A stretch of 47,482 nt of DNA from Flavobacteriaceae bacterium CG2_30_34_30. GTDB lineage: Bacteria > Bacteroidota > Bacteroidia > Flavobacteriales > Flavobacteriaceae. The translations under genes were made by a program, and so were the position numbers. Every line of letters begins with the position of its first letter. Positions within the stretch are counted from its first letter, which is position 1. Positions 1 through 9,463 of the stretch are shown piece by piece. The stretch lies in the NCBI GenBank assembly GCA_001873105.1, contig MNYN01000023.1, forward strand, positions 1 through 47,482, in the 5' to 3' direction. Below the pieces are notes generated by a model that saw nothing but the letters and a program-made list of their open reading frames with translations, had not been told where the DNA came from and ran no database searches.

Positions 1-2369
1 TCTTTCACTTCTTTTCCATCTATTGTTTTTATGGTAGTAATTTTTGCAAATGTACTATCATTCACAACAGACATTTCTACTACTATATTTCTGTTTACTT
101 GCGTTGTAGCAGCTTGAGCGTCTGTTAATTTTATTTGTGTCCCATCTTCTGTGGTAATATATTCTGCTTTCACCATATTTCCAGAAACGGTTTCTGTAGT
201 GTGACCTCCTAAAATTGGCGCGATTACTAAACCTATTAAACAGGTTAATTTGATTAAAATATTCATCGATGGTCCGGAGGTATCTTTAAATGGATCTCCC
301 ACAGTATCTCCGGTTATGGCTGCTTTGTGTGCGTCAGAACCTTTGTACGTCATTTCGCCATTAATAAGTACTCCTGCTTCAAACGATTTTTTAGCATTGT
401 CCCACGCACCACCGGCGTTGTTTTGAAATACCGCCCAAAGCACTCCTGAAACCGTCACACCTGCCATATACCCACCAAGCATTTCAGCAATGAGTTTATT
501 GTCATACCCAATGAACATAGGTAAAACCACAATTAAAATTGGAAATCCAATGGTTAAAATGCCGGGAAGCATCATTTCACGTAAGGCAGCTTGTGTTGAA
601 ATTTCGACACATTTGCCATATTCTGGTTTACCTGTTCCTTCCATAATTCCTGGAATTTCTTTAAACTGACGACGCACCTCATACACCATTTCCATAGCTG
701 CTTTTCCTACGGAGTTCATGGCTAAAGCAGAAAAAACAACTGGTATCATGCCACCAATAAATAACATGGCTAATACCGGAGCTTTAAAAATATTGATACC
801 ATCAATCCCAGTAAAAGTTACATAGGCCGCAAATAAGGCTAGAGAAGTTAGTGCCGCTGAAGCAATAGCAAATCCTTTTCCGGTAGCTGCGGTTGTGTTT
901 CCAACAGAGTCTAAAATATCGGTTCTTGTTCTTACTTCTTTTGGTAATTCGCTCATTTCAGCAATTCCACCGGCATTGTCAGATATTGGTCCGAATGCAT
1001 CGATAGCTAATTGCATTGCTGTGGTAGCCATCATTGCAGAAGCTGCTAATGCTACTCCATAAAATCCTGCTAAAGCATACGAAGCCCAAATTGCTCCGGC
1101 AAATATTAAAACAGTTGGAAAGGTAGAAATCATTCCGGTTGCTAACCCTGCAATCACGTTTGTACCTGCTCCTGTTGATGATTTTTGCACAATGGCCATC
1201 ACTGGTTTTGTGCCTAAACCTGTATAGTATTCGGTTATAGAGGAAATAACACCACCTACAAACAAACCTACGATAGTGGCGTAGAATACTCGAATAGAGG
1301 AAATTTCTTGTAATCCTTCGCCAAAGAAATTCATTTGCATGGTTTCCGGTAACATATATTTTACTAGGAAATAACAAGCGATTAAAGTTAACGCTATGGA
1401 AATCCAGTTTCCAAAATTTAAAGCACTTTGCACTTGTTTTTCTTTTGCGTCATTACTTTTTATTTTTACCAGCATCGTCCCAATGATAGAAAATAATATG
1501 CCAAAACCTGCTATAGACATAGGCAATAAAATGGGACCAATACCTCCAAAAGCATCGGTTATATTGCCACCCATATCTTTTATAACATAATTACCGAGCA
1601 CCATTGCCGCTAAAACAGTGGCAACATACGAACCAAATAAATCGGCGCCCATACCGGCAACATCGCCCACATTATCACCCACGTTGTCTGCTATGGTTGC
1701 AGGGTTACGAGGGTCATCTTCTGGAATTCCGGCTTCTACTTTTCCTACTAAATCAGCTCCAACATCGGCAGCTTTGGTGTAAATACCACCACCCACACGA
1801 GCAAATAAAGCTATGGATTCGGCTCCAAGTGAAAATCCGGCTAAGGTTTCAAGGACAATGGTCATTTGTTCTGTGGAAGTCCAAACGCCACCCATAAAGT
1901 AATGAAAGAAAAAGATAAAGAAAGTGGTCAACCCTAAAACCGCTAAACCGGCAACACCTAGACCCATTACGGTTCCACCGCCAAAAGATACTTTTAAAGC
2001 TTGTGGCAAACTGGTTCTGGCTGCTTGTGTGGTTCTAACATTGGTTTTTGTTGCAATTTTCATCCCTATATTTCCGGCAAAAGCGGAAAATATAGCGCCA
2101 AAAATAAAGGCTACTACTATTAAAATGTGCGTTGTTGGTACAATAAAAGATATTGCAGCAAGTAGGATGCTTGCACCTATAACAAAAAAGGTTAATAATC
2201 TATATTCTGCTTTAAGGAAAGCTAAAGCTCCTTCATAGATATAATCTGAAATTTCTTTCATCTTACCATCTCCTGCGTCTTGCTTTAATACCCAAGTCCT
2301 TTTTGTCCACATAAATAGAAGACCAATAACTGCCATTACAATTGGCAAATAAATCATAAATGAATTCAT
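1..2369 (-). CDS. hppA: Membrane-bound ion-pumping pyrophosphatase, K+-dependent type (3' end off window)
   Basis: Couples PPi hydrolysis to H+ or Na+ transport across the inner membrane. The frame is open from the ATG at 2367-2369 to the window edge, about 789 codons, so only the extreme C-terminus is missing. It starts with a transmembrane helix and carries the family signature DVGADLVGKVE near residue 201, followed by the acidic catalytic stretch EDDPRNPATIADNVGD near residue 216. Near residue 487 the motif GNTTAATGKG has Ala and Thr where K+-independent enzymes have Lys and Ala, so K+ dependence is predicted; whether H+ or Na+ is pumped cannot be read with confidence. It lies 127 bp downstream of ppa on the same strand, separated by a terminator, so it probably has its own promoter. 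Confidence 0.95.
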   Translation of the reverse strand, partial: MNSFMIYLPIVMAVIGLLFMWTKRTWVLKQDAGDGKMKEISDYIYEGALAFLKAEYRLLTFFVIGASILLAAISFIVPTTHILIVVAFIFGAIFSAFAGNIGMKIATKTNVRTTQAARTSLPQALKVSFGGGTVMGLGVAGLAVLGLTTFFIFFFHYFMGGVWTSTEQMTIVLETLAGFSLGAESIALFARVGGGIYTKAADVGADLVGKVEAGIPEDDPRNPATIADNVGDNVGDVAGMGADLFGSYVATVLAAMVLGNYVIKDMGGNITDAFGGIGPILLPMSIAGFGILFSIIGTMLVKIKSNDAKEKQVQSALNFGNWISIALTLIACYFLVKYMLPETMQMNFFGEGLQEISSIRVFYATIVGLFVGGVISSITEYYTGLGTKPVMAIVQKSSTGAGTNVIAGLATGMISTFPTVLIFAGAIWASYALAGFYGVALAASAMMATTAMQLAIDAFGPISDNAGGIAEMSELPKEVRTRTDILDSVGNTTAATGKGFAIASAALTSLALFAAYVTFTGIDGINIFKAPVLAMLFIGGMIPVVFSALAMNSVGKAAMEMVYEVRRQFKEIPGIMEGTGKPEYGKCVEISTQAALREMMLPGILTIGFPILIVVLPMFIGYDNKLIAEMLGGYMAGVTVSGVLWAVFQNNAGGAWDNAKKSFEAGVLINGEMTYKGSDAHKAAITGDTVGDPFKDTSGPSMNILIKLTCLIGLVIAPILGGHTTETVSGNMVKAEYITTEDGTQIKLTDAQAATTQVNRNIVVEMSVVNDSTFAKITTIKTIDGKEVK

Positions 2370-2420
2370 ATATTTTTTGATTTTTTAATTGCTGCGCAAA
2401 AGTAAGTAATTACTACTAAA

Positions 2421-2457
2421 GAAAAAAAGCAATACCCTTTTTAAGTGCATTGCTTTT
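2421..2457 (-). terminator. Rho-independent terminator of ppa
   Basis: Read on the minus strand, a 9-bp stem (arms 2449-2457 and 2425-2433, AAAAGCAAT/ATTGCTTTT) is followed by a run of T. It stands 40 bp after the ppa stop codon and before hppA, so ppa transcription should mostly end here. Confidence 0.7.
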
Positions 2458-2496
2458 AAATAAAAAATGAATACTAGTAATTAATATTCGGTATCA

Positions 2497-3027
2497 TTAT
2501 GCAATAGCATAAGAATTCTTAATTTCTAAGGGCAATTTTGAAAATCTTTCGGAACATTGATCAATAATCTCAAAAGCTTCTTCTGCATTTCCCCAACCTT
2601 CCACATCTACTTTTTTCTTTTCTAAATCTTTATACACTTGGAAAAAATGCTCTATTTCTTTAATTAGATGGGGATTAATATCTTTAAGATCGTTTATTTT
2701 ATCGCCATTAGGGTCGCTAATAGGCACACAAATAATTTTTTCGTCCGGTCCTTTTTCGTCTGCCATATGAAAAACGCCAATGGGTTTTACTTCCATTAAA
2801 CAGCCCGGAAAAGTGGGTTCCGTTACTAATACCAAAACATCAAGTGGATCGCCATCTAAAGCGAAGGTTTCTGGTATAAAGCCATAATCGGCCGGGTACA
2901 TCATAGAAGAGAACAACATTCTGTCGTATCTGATTTTTTTCATTTTAAAATCAAATTCATATTTGTTTCTGCTTCCTTTGGGAATTTCTACTAGTACATC
3001 AAATTTTTTCATTCGTGCTGCGCTCAT
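2497..3027 (-). CDS. ppa: Inorganic pyrophosphatase, family I
   Basis: Cytoplasmic soluble enzyme that hydrolyses PPi to two phosphates, pulling biosynthetic reactions forward. The 176-residue protein has the family I signature DGDPLD near residues 58-63, metal-binding acidic residues around it, and the EIPKGSRNKYE substrate-site segment near the N-terminus. The first ATG (3025-3027) gives the usual length for flavobacterial homologues; a second Met six codons in is an alternative. Its neighbour downstream is the membrane pyrophosphatase hppA, so the two PPi-consuming enzymes sit side by side but are divided by a terminator. Confidence 0.95.
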   Translation of the reverse strand: MSAARMKKFDVLVEIPKGSRNKYEFDFKMKKIRYDRMLFSSMMYPADYGFIPETFALDGDPLDVLVLVTEPTFPGCLMEVKPIGVFHMADEKGPDEKIICVPISDPNGDKINDLKDINPHLIKEIEHFFQVYKDLEKKKVDVEGWGNAEEAFEIIDQCSERFSKLPLEIKNSYAIA

Positions 3028-3105
3028 AATACTTTCTTATTTTGAGGTGTAAAAATAAGGATAATAGAGAGGTAAAAAAAGAATATGGCTGATGGATTTG
3101 TGGTT

Positions 3106-5583
3106 TTAAAATTGAAAACCAAACGAACCGGTAACACCAAAACTTCTAGCACCCACATTTTCAAAATAATTACCTCTGAAATTGAAATCAAGTCTAAATA
3201 TTTTGAAGATATTTCCCACCCCAACACTGTATTCGTAATAAATATCTTCAGGTGCCTGATAGACGATGTTAGAAGCATTTATCGCAATATTTTCATCAGA
3301 TATCTGTCCATAAACGGCTCGTATTCCTACGATCTCCCTTAAATTTAATTTACGAAACCCGGGGATTCTGGAGAAAAACCTACCCCCAAAATTATGCTCA
3401 ATATGCACCGAGGCGTATTGGTCGCTAACAAATTCATAATAATCTAATAAAGTAAAGGTATTGTAAATACTAAAAAGGGTTTGATTCCCCGGTATTGGAC
3501 TTAACAATCCTAGGGGAACATCTCCGAATATTTTTCCTACTTCTATGGTGGTATATAATCTGCCGAAGCCTCCTATATTCCATGGTTGGGTATAAAGTGC
3601 TTGTGCTTTTTGGTATTCAAAATCGCCTCCAAGAATATTTTTTAATCCGGTGGTATAGCCTACAAAAAATTGAGAAAAGTCGCCCGAATTTATTACGGTT
3701 TGTTCTACTCCGTATCCTGATGTTTTTCTTCCCGGTGTGAAGTTTAAAGCGATTTCTATTTCAGGCTGCTTTATTTCGCTTTGGATATTTCCAAATTCAT
3801 CAAAGTAATTTAAACTAAACGTTGGGGTTGCAGATTTTAATGTTCTATAAGAAGCCGTGGTTCGGAAAATGAAATTTTTGCCTGGCTCAAATTCTATACC
3901 AAACGTGGTAAGATTTATGTTGGTTAACCTGTCATTTGCACCAATGGAAATTAAGGAAGAAGAAGCTAAATTTCTACCCAAAACATCATTTGATGTGGTC
4001 AAACTTGCTCCGGTTTGCTCTATATCTCTCCGGTTTCCGCCAAAAATAATAAGTCTGGATTTTCTGTCTAAAAGCCATTTTCCGGAGATTCCGTATTTTA
4101 CTTTATTGTCTTTAAATCCATATGCCAAAAAACCCTCCAGCCGCCAAGGATCGTTTTGTCCAAAATAGGTCCTTCCACCACCACGAATTCGCAATCCTTC
4201 TGCTTCATTATATCCGAAAGTGGAAAACACCGGTCCAAAATCAAAATTAGGAAACTCGTAATAACCGGAAGCTAACACAGTGCCTATGCTATAAAAGGTT
4301 TTAAAGCGACGAACCGTTTTTAAGGTATCGAGCATGGTATATACTTGGGATTCGTTTTTATTGAGTGCCTCTTTCCGGTTTTCTTCCCAAAACGCATCAT
4401 CCCTATTATATACTTCATATTGATAAGGATCTACTTGTGCCTTGTAAAAGTTTCGGTCCTTTTCAAGATCGAAGGTGTGGTTGTCATATAACGTGGTTCG
4501 TTTACCATACAATCCTCTGGATTTTTCTTTCTTTGAAAAACTAAAATCCGACATGAAATAATCTCTGGTCAAAAGAAAAATAGAATCGTTAAGCACTTCA
4601 AATTCTTGTTCTATATAAATATCTTTCACCCAATTGATGTTGGCACTTTTATTAACTTGAAGATTAATTTCTTTGATTGCCCAAGTGGTGTCATTTACCC
4701 AAAAGTTGCCTTTAAAGGTTAGCTCTCCTTTTCTTCTTGGGTAATAAATAATGTTGTAACACCATTTATTGTCGATATAAGCACTGTCATTTAACACATA
4801 ATTATATACGTCAATTCCTGTGCGAGATAGTGGACTGGTAAAGGCTTTATCAAAAAACTTCAGGTAATTGTCATACACGTCATATTCCGAATATAAATCT
4901 TTTACAAACTCAATCATGGTTTGGTTATTACTAAATCCCGAGTTTTTGTTTCCTTCTAAAATTTCTTTTTCTTGATTAATTAGGTTGTCGCCATATACTT
5001 TTGAAAAAGCTTCATTTATAAAAATTGGCAGAAACGTTTTTCCGGTAACCCGAGAAGTATCGGTAAAATCGAATACAAACTCCATGCCCTTAAAAATTTT
5101 ACTTTTAATAAAAGCACTATCGATGGTGTTGATGTCAAACTCTAGCTTTTCATATTTGTCATACTGGTATTGTTTGAATTTTTTTACGCCGTTTTCTCGA
5201 CGATTTTCCCAAATTTTTCGAAGTATATCAATGGCAGGATTTTCCTTTTTTGACGTTTTTCCGGTAAAAAACACAATTTCATTTAACTGTTCGGTTTCTT
5301 CCTCTAAGACAATATTAAGGTCATAAGTAACTCTTTTTTCTAAAGTAATTTCTTTAGTAAGATAGCCCATAAACGAAAAAACTACGGTAGAATAGTTGGA
5401 GTTGGATTCTAAATAAAAGCGTCCATTTTCATCGGTGATTGTGCCTTCACGCGAATTTTTAAACATAACATTGGCAAAAGGAACGGTAATTCCTTTGGTA
5501 TCTTTAATTACCCCACCTATTTTCGTTTGGGCGTGTGAACTTAAAAAAAAAAGAAGGGTAAACAAGATGAATAGATTCCTCAT
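3106..5583 (-). CDS. DUF5686 / carboxypeptidase-regulatory-like outer-membrane protein
   Basis: An 825-residue exported protein. A signal peptide (residues 1-18, ending SSHAQ) is followed by a carboxypeptidase D regulatory-like beta-sandwich (about 21-105, with GGVIKDTKGITVPFANV and TDENGRFYL), then a long region of the DUF5686 family, whose later part has alternating aromatic/polar strands typical of an outer-membrane barrel and a C-terminal Phe (GSFGFQF). The family is common in Bacteroidota and its biochemical role is not known to me; TonB-dependent receptors share the N-terminal domain, but no plug domain is visible. It ends 78 bp before ppa on the same strand and no terminator is evident between them. 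Confidence 0.85.
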   Translation of the reverse strand: MRNLFILFTLLFFLSSHAQTKIGGVIKDTKGITVPFANVMFKNSREGTITDENGRFYLESNSNYSTVVFSFMGYLTKEITLEKRVTYDLNIVLEEETEQLNEIVFFTGKTSKKENPAIDILRKIWENRRENGVKKFKQYQYDKYEKLEFDINTIDSAFIKSKIFKGMEFVFDFTDTSRVTGKTFLPIFINEAFSKVYGDNLINQEKEILEGNKNSGFSNNQTMIEFVKDLYSEYDVYDNYLKFFDKAFTSPLSRTGIDVYNYVLNDSAYIDNKWCYNIIYYPRRKGELTFKGNFWVNDTTWAIKEINLQVNKSANINWVKDIYIEQEFEVLNDSIFLLTRDYFMSDFSFSKKEKSRGLYGKRTTLYDNHTFDLEKDRNFYKAQVDPYQYEVYNRDDAFWEENRKEALNKNESQVYTMLDTLKTVRRFKTFYSIGTVLASGYYEFPNFDFGPVFSTFGYNEAEGLRIRGGGRTYFGQNDPWRLEGFLAYGFKDNKVKYGISGKWLLDRKSRLIIFGGNRRDIEQTGASLTTSNDVLGRNLASSSLISIGANDRLTNINLTTFGIEFEPGKNFIFRTTASYRTLKSATPTFSLNYFDEFGNIQSEIKQPEIEIALNFTPGRKTSGYGVEQTVINSGDFSQFFVGYTTGLKNILGGDFEYQKAQALYTQPWNIGGFGRLYTTIEVGKIFGDVPLGLLSPIPGNQTLFSIYNTFTLLDYYEFVSDQYASVHIEHNFGGRFFSRIPGFRKLNLREIVGIRAVYGQISDENIAINASNIVYQAPEDIYYEYSVGVGNIFKIFRLDFNFRGNYFENVGARSFGVTGSFGFQF

Positions 5584-5804
5584 ATAATTTTTTTGTAAAA
5601 CTTTAAATGCCTTTTGGTTTACCTAAACTATTTCTATTTAATTCCATTTTTATTTAAAAAAATGATTCGTTTTAGAGGTGTCTTTTTTTTAAGCAAATTT
5701 TCAAAAAAGTCATTTAAAAAAACATTGTTTTTGTTGTCGTAAATACTACCATCAAAAAACAAAATACTTCACTTTTTTTATTAATTTTTAGTAAATAGAT
5801 TTTT

Positions 5805-6788
5805 TTAAGCCTCCTTATAAAGCACTTTTTTCACGGCTTTAACCACATCCTCACTATTAGGCAACCATTCTTTTAAAAGATTTGGCGAATATGGAGCAGG
5901 AGTATCTGCTGTATTTATTTTTATTATAGGTGCATCTAGATAATCAAAAGCTTGTGCTTGCACTTGGTAAGTGATTTCTGTGGAAATATTACCAAAAGGC
6001 CAAGATTCTTCTAAAATAACCAACCTGTTTGTTTTCTTTACAGAATCGATAATCGTTTTATAATCCATTGGACGTATGGTGCGTAAGTCAATAATTTCAC
6101 AACTGATGTTTTCTTTTTCTAATACTTCAGCAGCGGCATAAGCTTCTTTAATAATTTTTCCAAAAGAAACTATAGTAACATCTTTTCCTTCTCTTTTAAT
6201 TTCAGCTACGCCTATAGGAATTACATACTCTCCTTCAGGCACTTCTCCTTTATCGCCATACATTTGCTCACTTTCCATAAAAATTACCGGGTCATTATCA
6301 CGAATAGCCGATTTCAATAATCCTTTAGCATCTTTAGGGTTAGAAGGAACTACCACTTTTAGTCCGGGGCAGTTAGCATACCAACTTTCAAACGCTTGCG
6401 AATGGGTTGCGCCAAGTTGCCCTGCTGAAGCAGTTGGCCCACGAAAAACAATTGGAATATTAAACTGACCACCACTCATTTGACGTAATTTTGCCGCATT
6501 GTTGATGATTTGGTCAATACCAACCAAAGAAAAATTGAACGTCATATATTCCACGATAGGTCGGTTGCCATTCATTGCTGAACCAATAGCAATACCTGAA
6601 AAACCAAGTTCTGCAATAGGCGTGTCAATAACGCGTTCAGGACCAAACTCGTCCAGCATTCCTTTGGATGCTTTGTAAGCACCGTTATACTCTGCTACTT
6701 CTTCGCCCATTAAATAAATGGTTGCATCTCTTCGCATTTCTTCGCTCATGGCTTCACCAATGGCTTCTCTAAATTGTATGGTTTTCAT
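5805..6788 (-). CDS. pdhB: Pyruvate dehydrogenase E1 component, beta subunit
   Basis: Thiamine-diphosphate-dependent E1 beta chain, which with E1 alpha decarboxylates pyruvate for acetyl-CoA formation. The 327 residues match the family's usual length and begin with MKTIQFREAIGEAMSEEM; the conserved segments GEEVAEYNGAYK, DTPIAELGFSGIAIGSA and GPTASAGQLGATHSQAFE (TPP and alpha-subunit contacts) are intact, as is the C-terminal transketolase domain. The alpha-subunit gene is not adjacent, so the complex is encoded at more than one locus. It is divergent from etfB across a 191-bp gap. A 2-oxoisovalerate dehydrogenase beta subunit is a less likely alternative. Confidence 0.9.
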   Translation of the reverse strand: MKTIQFREAIGEAMSEEMRRDATIYLMGEEVAEYNGAYKASKGMLDEFGPERVIDTPIAELGFSGIAIGSAMNGNRPIVEYMTFNFSLVGIDQIINNAAKLRQMSGGQFNIPIVFRGPTASAGQLGATHSQAFESWYANCPGLKVVVPSNPKDAKGLLKSAIRDNDPVIFMESEQMYGDKGEVPEGEYVIPIGVAEIKREGKDVTIVSFGKIIKEAYAAAEVLEKENISCEIIDLRTIRPMDYKTIIDSVKKTNRLVILEESWPFGNISTEITYQVQAQAFDYLDAPIIKINTADTPAPYSPNLLKEWLPNSEDVVKAVKKVLYKEA

Positions 6789-6838
6789 ATACTTTTTTTA
6801 CTTCTTCGTTATAATAAGGATTGTAAATTTTAAACGAA

Positions 6839-6846
6839 CAAAAATA
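6839..6846 (-). promoter_or_regulatory. Candidate -7 promoter element of pdhB
   Basis: On the minus strand this reads TATTTTTG, a perfect match to the Bacteroidota -7 consensus TAnnTTTG, about 50 bp before the pdhB ATG. No convincing TTG element is seen 19-21 bp upstream, so the call is tentative. Confidence 0.4.
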
Positions 6847-6979
6847 CTATTATTTCCACTTTAAGTGTTACGTTTTATTAACTTTTAACGTAAATTTATT
6901 ATGCACGCATAGCAAAAAATAAAAAAAAGATAGTTAACTTCGTAGCGCGAAATAATTTCAATAACTTAGAAATAAAAAA

Positions 6980-7726
6980 ATGAAGATATTAGTTTGTATA
7001 AGTCACGTTCCTGACACCACCTCAAAAATTAATTTTACAGATAATAACACAAAATTTGATAAAAACGGCGTGCAGTTTGTCATCAACCCTAACGATGAAT
7101 TTGGATTGACCCGTGCGATGTGGTTTAAAGAAAAACAAGGAGCAACCCTTCACGTGGTGAATGTTGGAGGTCCTGAAACTGAGCCTACACTCCGTAAAGC
7201 GCTTGCCATTGGTGCGGATGAAGCAATTCGTGTAAATGCCGCCCCAACCGACGGCCTTTTTGTAGCCAAACAACTTGCTAAAATAATGCAAGATGGCGCT
7301 TATGACCTAGTAATTGCCGGTAGAGAATCTATCGATTATAACGGAGGCATGGTTCCCGGAATGCTGGCTGCTTTAACCAATGCTAATTTTGTAAATACCT
7401 GCATACAAATAGATGTTGATGGAAATAATGTGGTAGCTGTTCGCGAAATAGACGGTGGCAAAGAAACCCTAAAAACAACCTTACCTCTGGTCATTGGCGG
7501 TCAAAAAGGATTAGTAGAAGAAAGTGATTTACGCATTCCAAATATGCGTGGCATTATGCAAGCACGCCAAAAACCACTTCATGTTGTGGAAGCCGTTTCT
7601 GCTGCCAATGAAATGCAAACCCTTTCTTTTGAAAAACCGGCACCTAAAGGTGCCATAAAAATGGTTGATGCTGAAAACATCGACGAACTTATCCGCCTAC
7701 TTCACACCGAAGCCAAAGTGATATAA
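6980..7726 (+). CDS. etfB: Electron transfer flavoprotein, beta subunit
   Basis: AMP-binding small subunit of the ETF heterodimer, which passes electrons from acyl-CoA dehydrogenases to the quinone pool through ETF dehydrogenase. The 248 residues begin MKILVCISHVPDTTSKI and include the beta-subunit signature region VAVREIDGGKETLKTTLP with IGGQKGLVEESDLRIPNMRG. It is the first gene of an etfB-etfA pair and lies 53 bp before etfA. Length is normal for the family. Confidence 0.95.
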   Translation: MKILVCISHVPDTTSKINFTDNNTKFDKNGVQFVINPNDEFGLTRAMWFKEKQGATLHVVNVGGPETEPTLRKALAIGADEAIRVNAAPTDGLFVAKQLAKIMQDGAYDLVIAGRESIDYNGGMVPGMLAALTNANFVNTCIQIDVDGNNVVAVREIDGGKETLKTTLPLVIGGQKGLVEESDLRIPNMRGIMQARQKPLHVVEAVSAANEMQTLSFEKPAPKGAIKMVDAENIDELIRLLHTEAKVI

Positions 7727-7779
7727 AAATGGGATTTCAGAAAATACAAATAACTATTAACTTTTAACAACTCACAAAC

Positions 7780-8748
7780 ATGTCTGTTTTAGTATATACC
7801 GAGTCTGAACAAGGAAAATTAAAAAAAGTAGCCCTAGAAGCTACCTCTTACGCAAACGCCATAGCTGCGTTATTAAACACGACAGTAACTGCCATTACCA
7901 TAAACGTTGGCGAAACTGCCGAATTAGGAAATTATGGTGCTTCAAAAGTGCTTCAAGTAAAAAATACTTCTTTAGAAAAATTTAATGCCAAAGCCTTTGC
8001 AGATGTCATTAAACAAGCCGCTGAAAAAGAAAGTGCAAAAGTGGTTGTTTTAACCTCTAGCGCAAATAGTAAATATTTAGCACCACTTTTAGCGGTTAAC
8101 TTAAACGCATCGTTGGCAACCAATGTAGTTTCTGTTCCGGAAAGTGTTTCGCCCTTTAAAGTGAAATCTACCGTGTTTACGAATAAAGCTTTTGCTGTAA
8201 CGGAACTCCATAATGAAATAAAAATCATTGAATTGGCAAAAAACACCTACGGTTTAAAAGAAAAACAAACCAAGATAACCTCTGAAGATTTTGCGCCACA
8301 TCTAGAAGATGGCGATTTTGCTATTCAAGTACAATCGGTAGATAAAGCCACCGATAAAGTAACCATAGCCGATGCTGAAATTGTAGTTTCGGCAGGACGC
8401 GGACTAAAAGGACCGGAAAATTGGGGTATGATTGAAGATTTAGCAAAAGTTTTAGGCGCCGCAACTGCTTGTTCTAAACCTGTAAGCGATATGGGTTGGC
8501 GACCACACGGCGAACACGTTGGACAAACCGGAAAACCTGTAGCCGCAAATTTATATATTGCCATTGGCATTTCAGGTGCTATTCAACATTTAGCCGGAAT
8601 TAACTCCTCCAAAGTTAAAGTAGTCATTAATAATGATCCAGAAGCGCCTTTCTTTAAAGCAGCTGATTATGGGATAGTTGGCGATGCTTTTGAAATAGTT
8701 CCTAAGCTCACCGAAAAATTAAAAGAATTTAAAGCTAATAACGCATAA
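7780..8748 (+). CDS. etfA: Electron transfer flavoprotein, alpha subunit
   Basis: FAD-binding subunit of ETF, partner of the EtfB encoded just upstream. The 322-residue protein has an N-terminal alpha/beta domain and the C-terminal FAD domain: VSAGRGLKGPENW near residue 205, SDMGWRPHGEHVGQTGKPV, then AIGISGAIQHLAGI and NNDPEAPFFKAADYG. All signature elements of a housekeeping ETF are present. A strong terminator follows 28 bp after the stop, closing the etfBA unit. Confidence 0.95.
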   Translation: MSVLVYTESEQGKLKKVALEATSYANAIAALLNTTVTAITINVGETAELGNYGASKVLQVKNTSLEKFNAKAFADVIKQAAEKESAKVVVLTSSANSKYLAPLLAVNLNASLATNVVSVPESVSPFKVKSTVFTNKAFAVTELHNEIKIIELAKNTYGLKEKQTKITSEDFAPHLEDGDFAIQVQSVDKATDKVTIADAEIVVSAGRGLKGPENWGMIEDLAKVLGAATACSKPVSDMGWRPHGEHVGQTGKPVAANLYIAIGISGAIQHLAGINSSKVKVVINNDPEAPFFKAADYGIVGDAFEIVPKLTEKLKEFKANNA

Positions 8749-8776
8749 TTTTTTATAAATTGTGCCTCTAAAATGG

Positions 8777-8820
8777 GCTGTTTAGATAAGGTAAAGTCCT
8801 GTTTAAACAGCTTTTTATCT
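8777..8820 (+). terminator. Rho-independent terminator of etfBA
   Basis: An 8-bp perfect stem GCTGTTTA/TAAACAGC (8777-8784 with 8804-8811) is followed by TTTTTATCTTT. Placed directly after etfA and before the DUF151 gene. Confidence 0.7.
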
Positions 8821-8833
8821 TTATTGTATTCGT

Positions 8834-9454
8834 ATGAGCTTAGTTCGCCTTAATATAAAAGGTATCTCCTATAGTCAAACACAAAACGGTGCGTATGCAT
8901 TGATTTTAAGTGAAGTGGATGGCGACAGAAAACTTCCGATAGTTATCGGTGCTTTTGAAGCACAATCTATTGCCATTGCTTTAGAAAAAGAAATAAAACC
9001 ACCAAGACCACTTACCCACGATTTATTCAAAAATTTTGCCGATCGTTTTGATATTGTTATCAAGCAAGTTATCATTCACAAGTTAGTGGACGGCGTTTTC
9101 TTTTCCAGCATAATTTGTGAACGCGATAAAATTGAAGAAATCGTCGATGCAAGAACTAGCGATGCTATCGCTTTAGCGCTTCGGTTTGACGCCCCTATTT
9201 TTACCTATAAAAATATTCTAGAAAAAGCTGGAATTTATTTAAAAGTGAATCCCAAGAAAAAAGAAGAAGTAGGCGAAAAAAGAATCTTAGAACAATTGAT
9301 GGTGGGTGATGAAGAATCCAAAAAGAAAACTTCACAAAGTTATACTTCCTATTCCATGAAAGAGCTTAATGACATGCTCGAAAAAGCGGTGGATAATGAA
9401 GATTATGAAAAAGCAGCACAAATAAGAGATGAAATTTCCAAAAGAGAAAAATAA
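8834..9454 (+). CDS. Bifunctional nuclease (DUF151) domain protein with UVR motif
   Basis: A 206-residue cytoplasmic protein. Residues 1-135 form the DUF151/bifunctional nuclease domain (ARTSDAIALALRFDAPIFT is its conserved core), and residues 165-206 form a UvrB/UvrC-type UVR helix pair (KELNDMLEKAVDNEDYEKAAQIRDEI), usually a protein-protein contact. The two-domain form is the standard Bacteroidota version. A few DUF151 proteins are reported to have RNase/DNase activity; the role here is unknown. It lies 9 bp before the nucleoside transporter and is probably cotranscribed with it. Confidence 0.85.
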   Translation: MSLVRLNIKGISYSQTQNGAYALILSEVDGDRKLPIVIGAFEAQSIAIALEKEIKPPRPLTHDLFKNFADRFDIVIKQVIIHKLVDGVFFSSIICERDKIEEIVDARTSDAIALALRFDAPIFTYKNILEKAGIYLKVNPKKKEEVGEKRILEQLMVGDEESKKKTSQSYTSYSMKELNDMLEKAVDNEDYEKAAQIRDEISKREK

Positions 9455-9463
9455 ACTTAACTA

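Noticed and set aside
3085..3342. Plus-strand open frame over the end of the DUF5686 gene
   Set aside because: It is antisense to a long well-supported coding region and has no features of its own.
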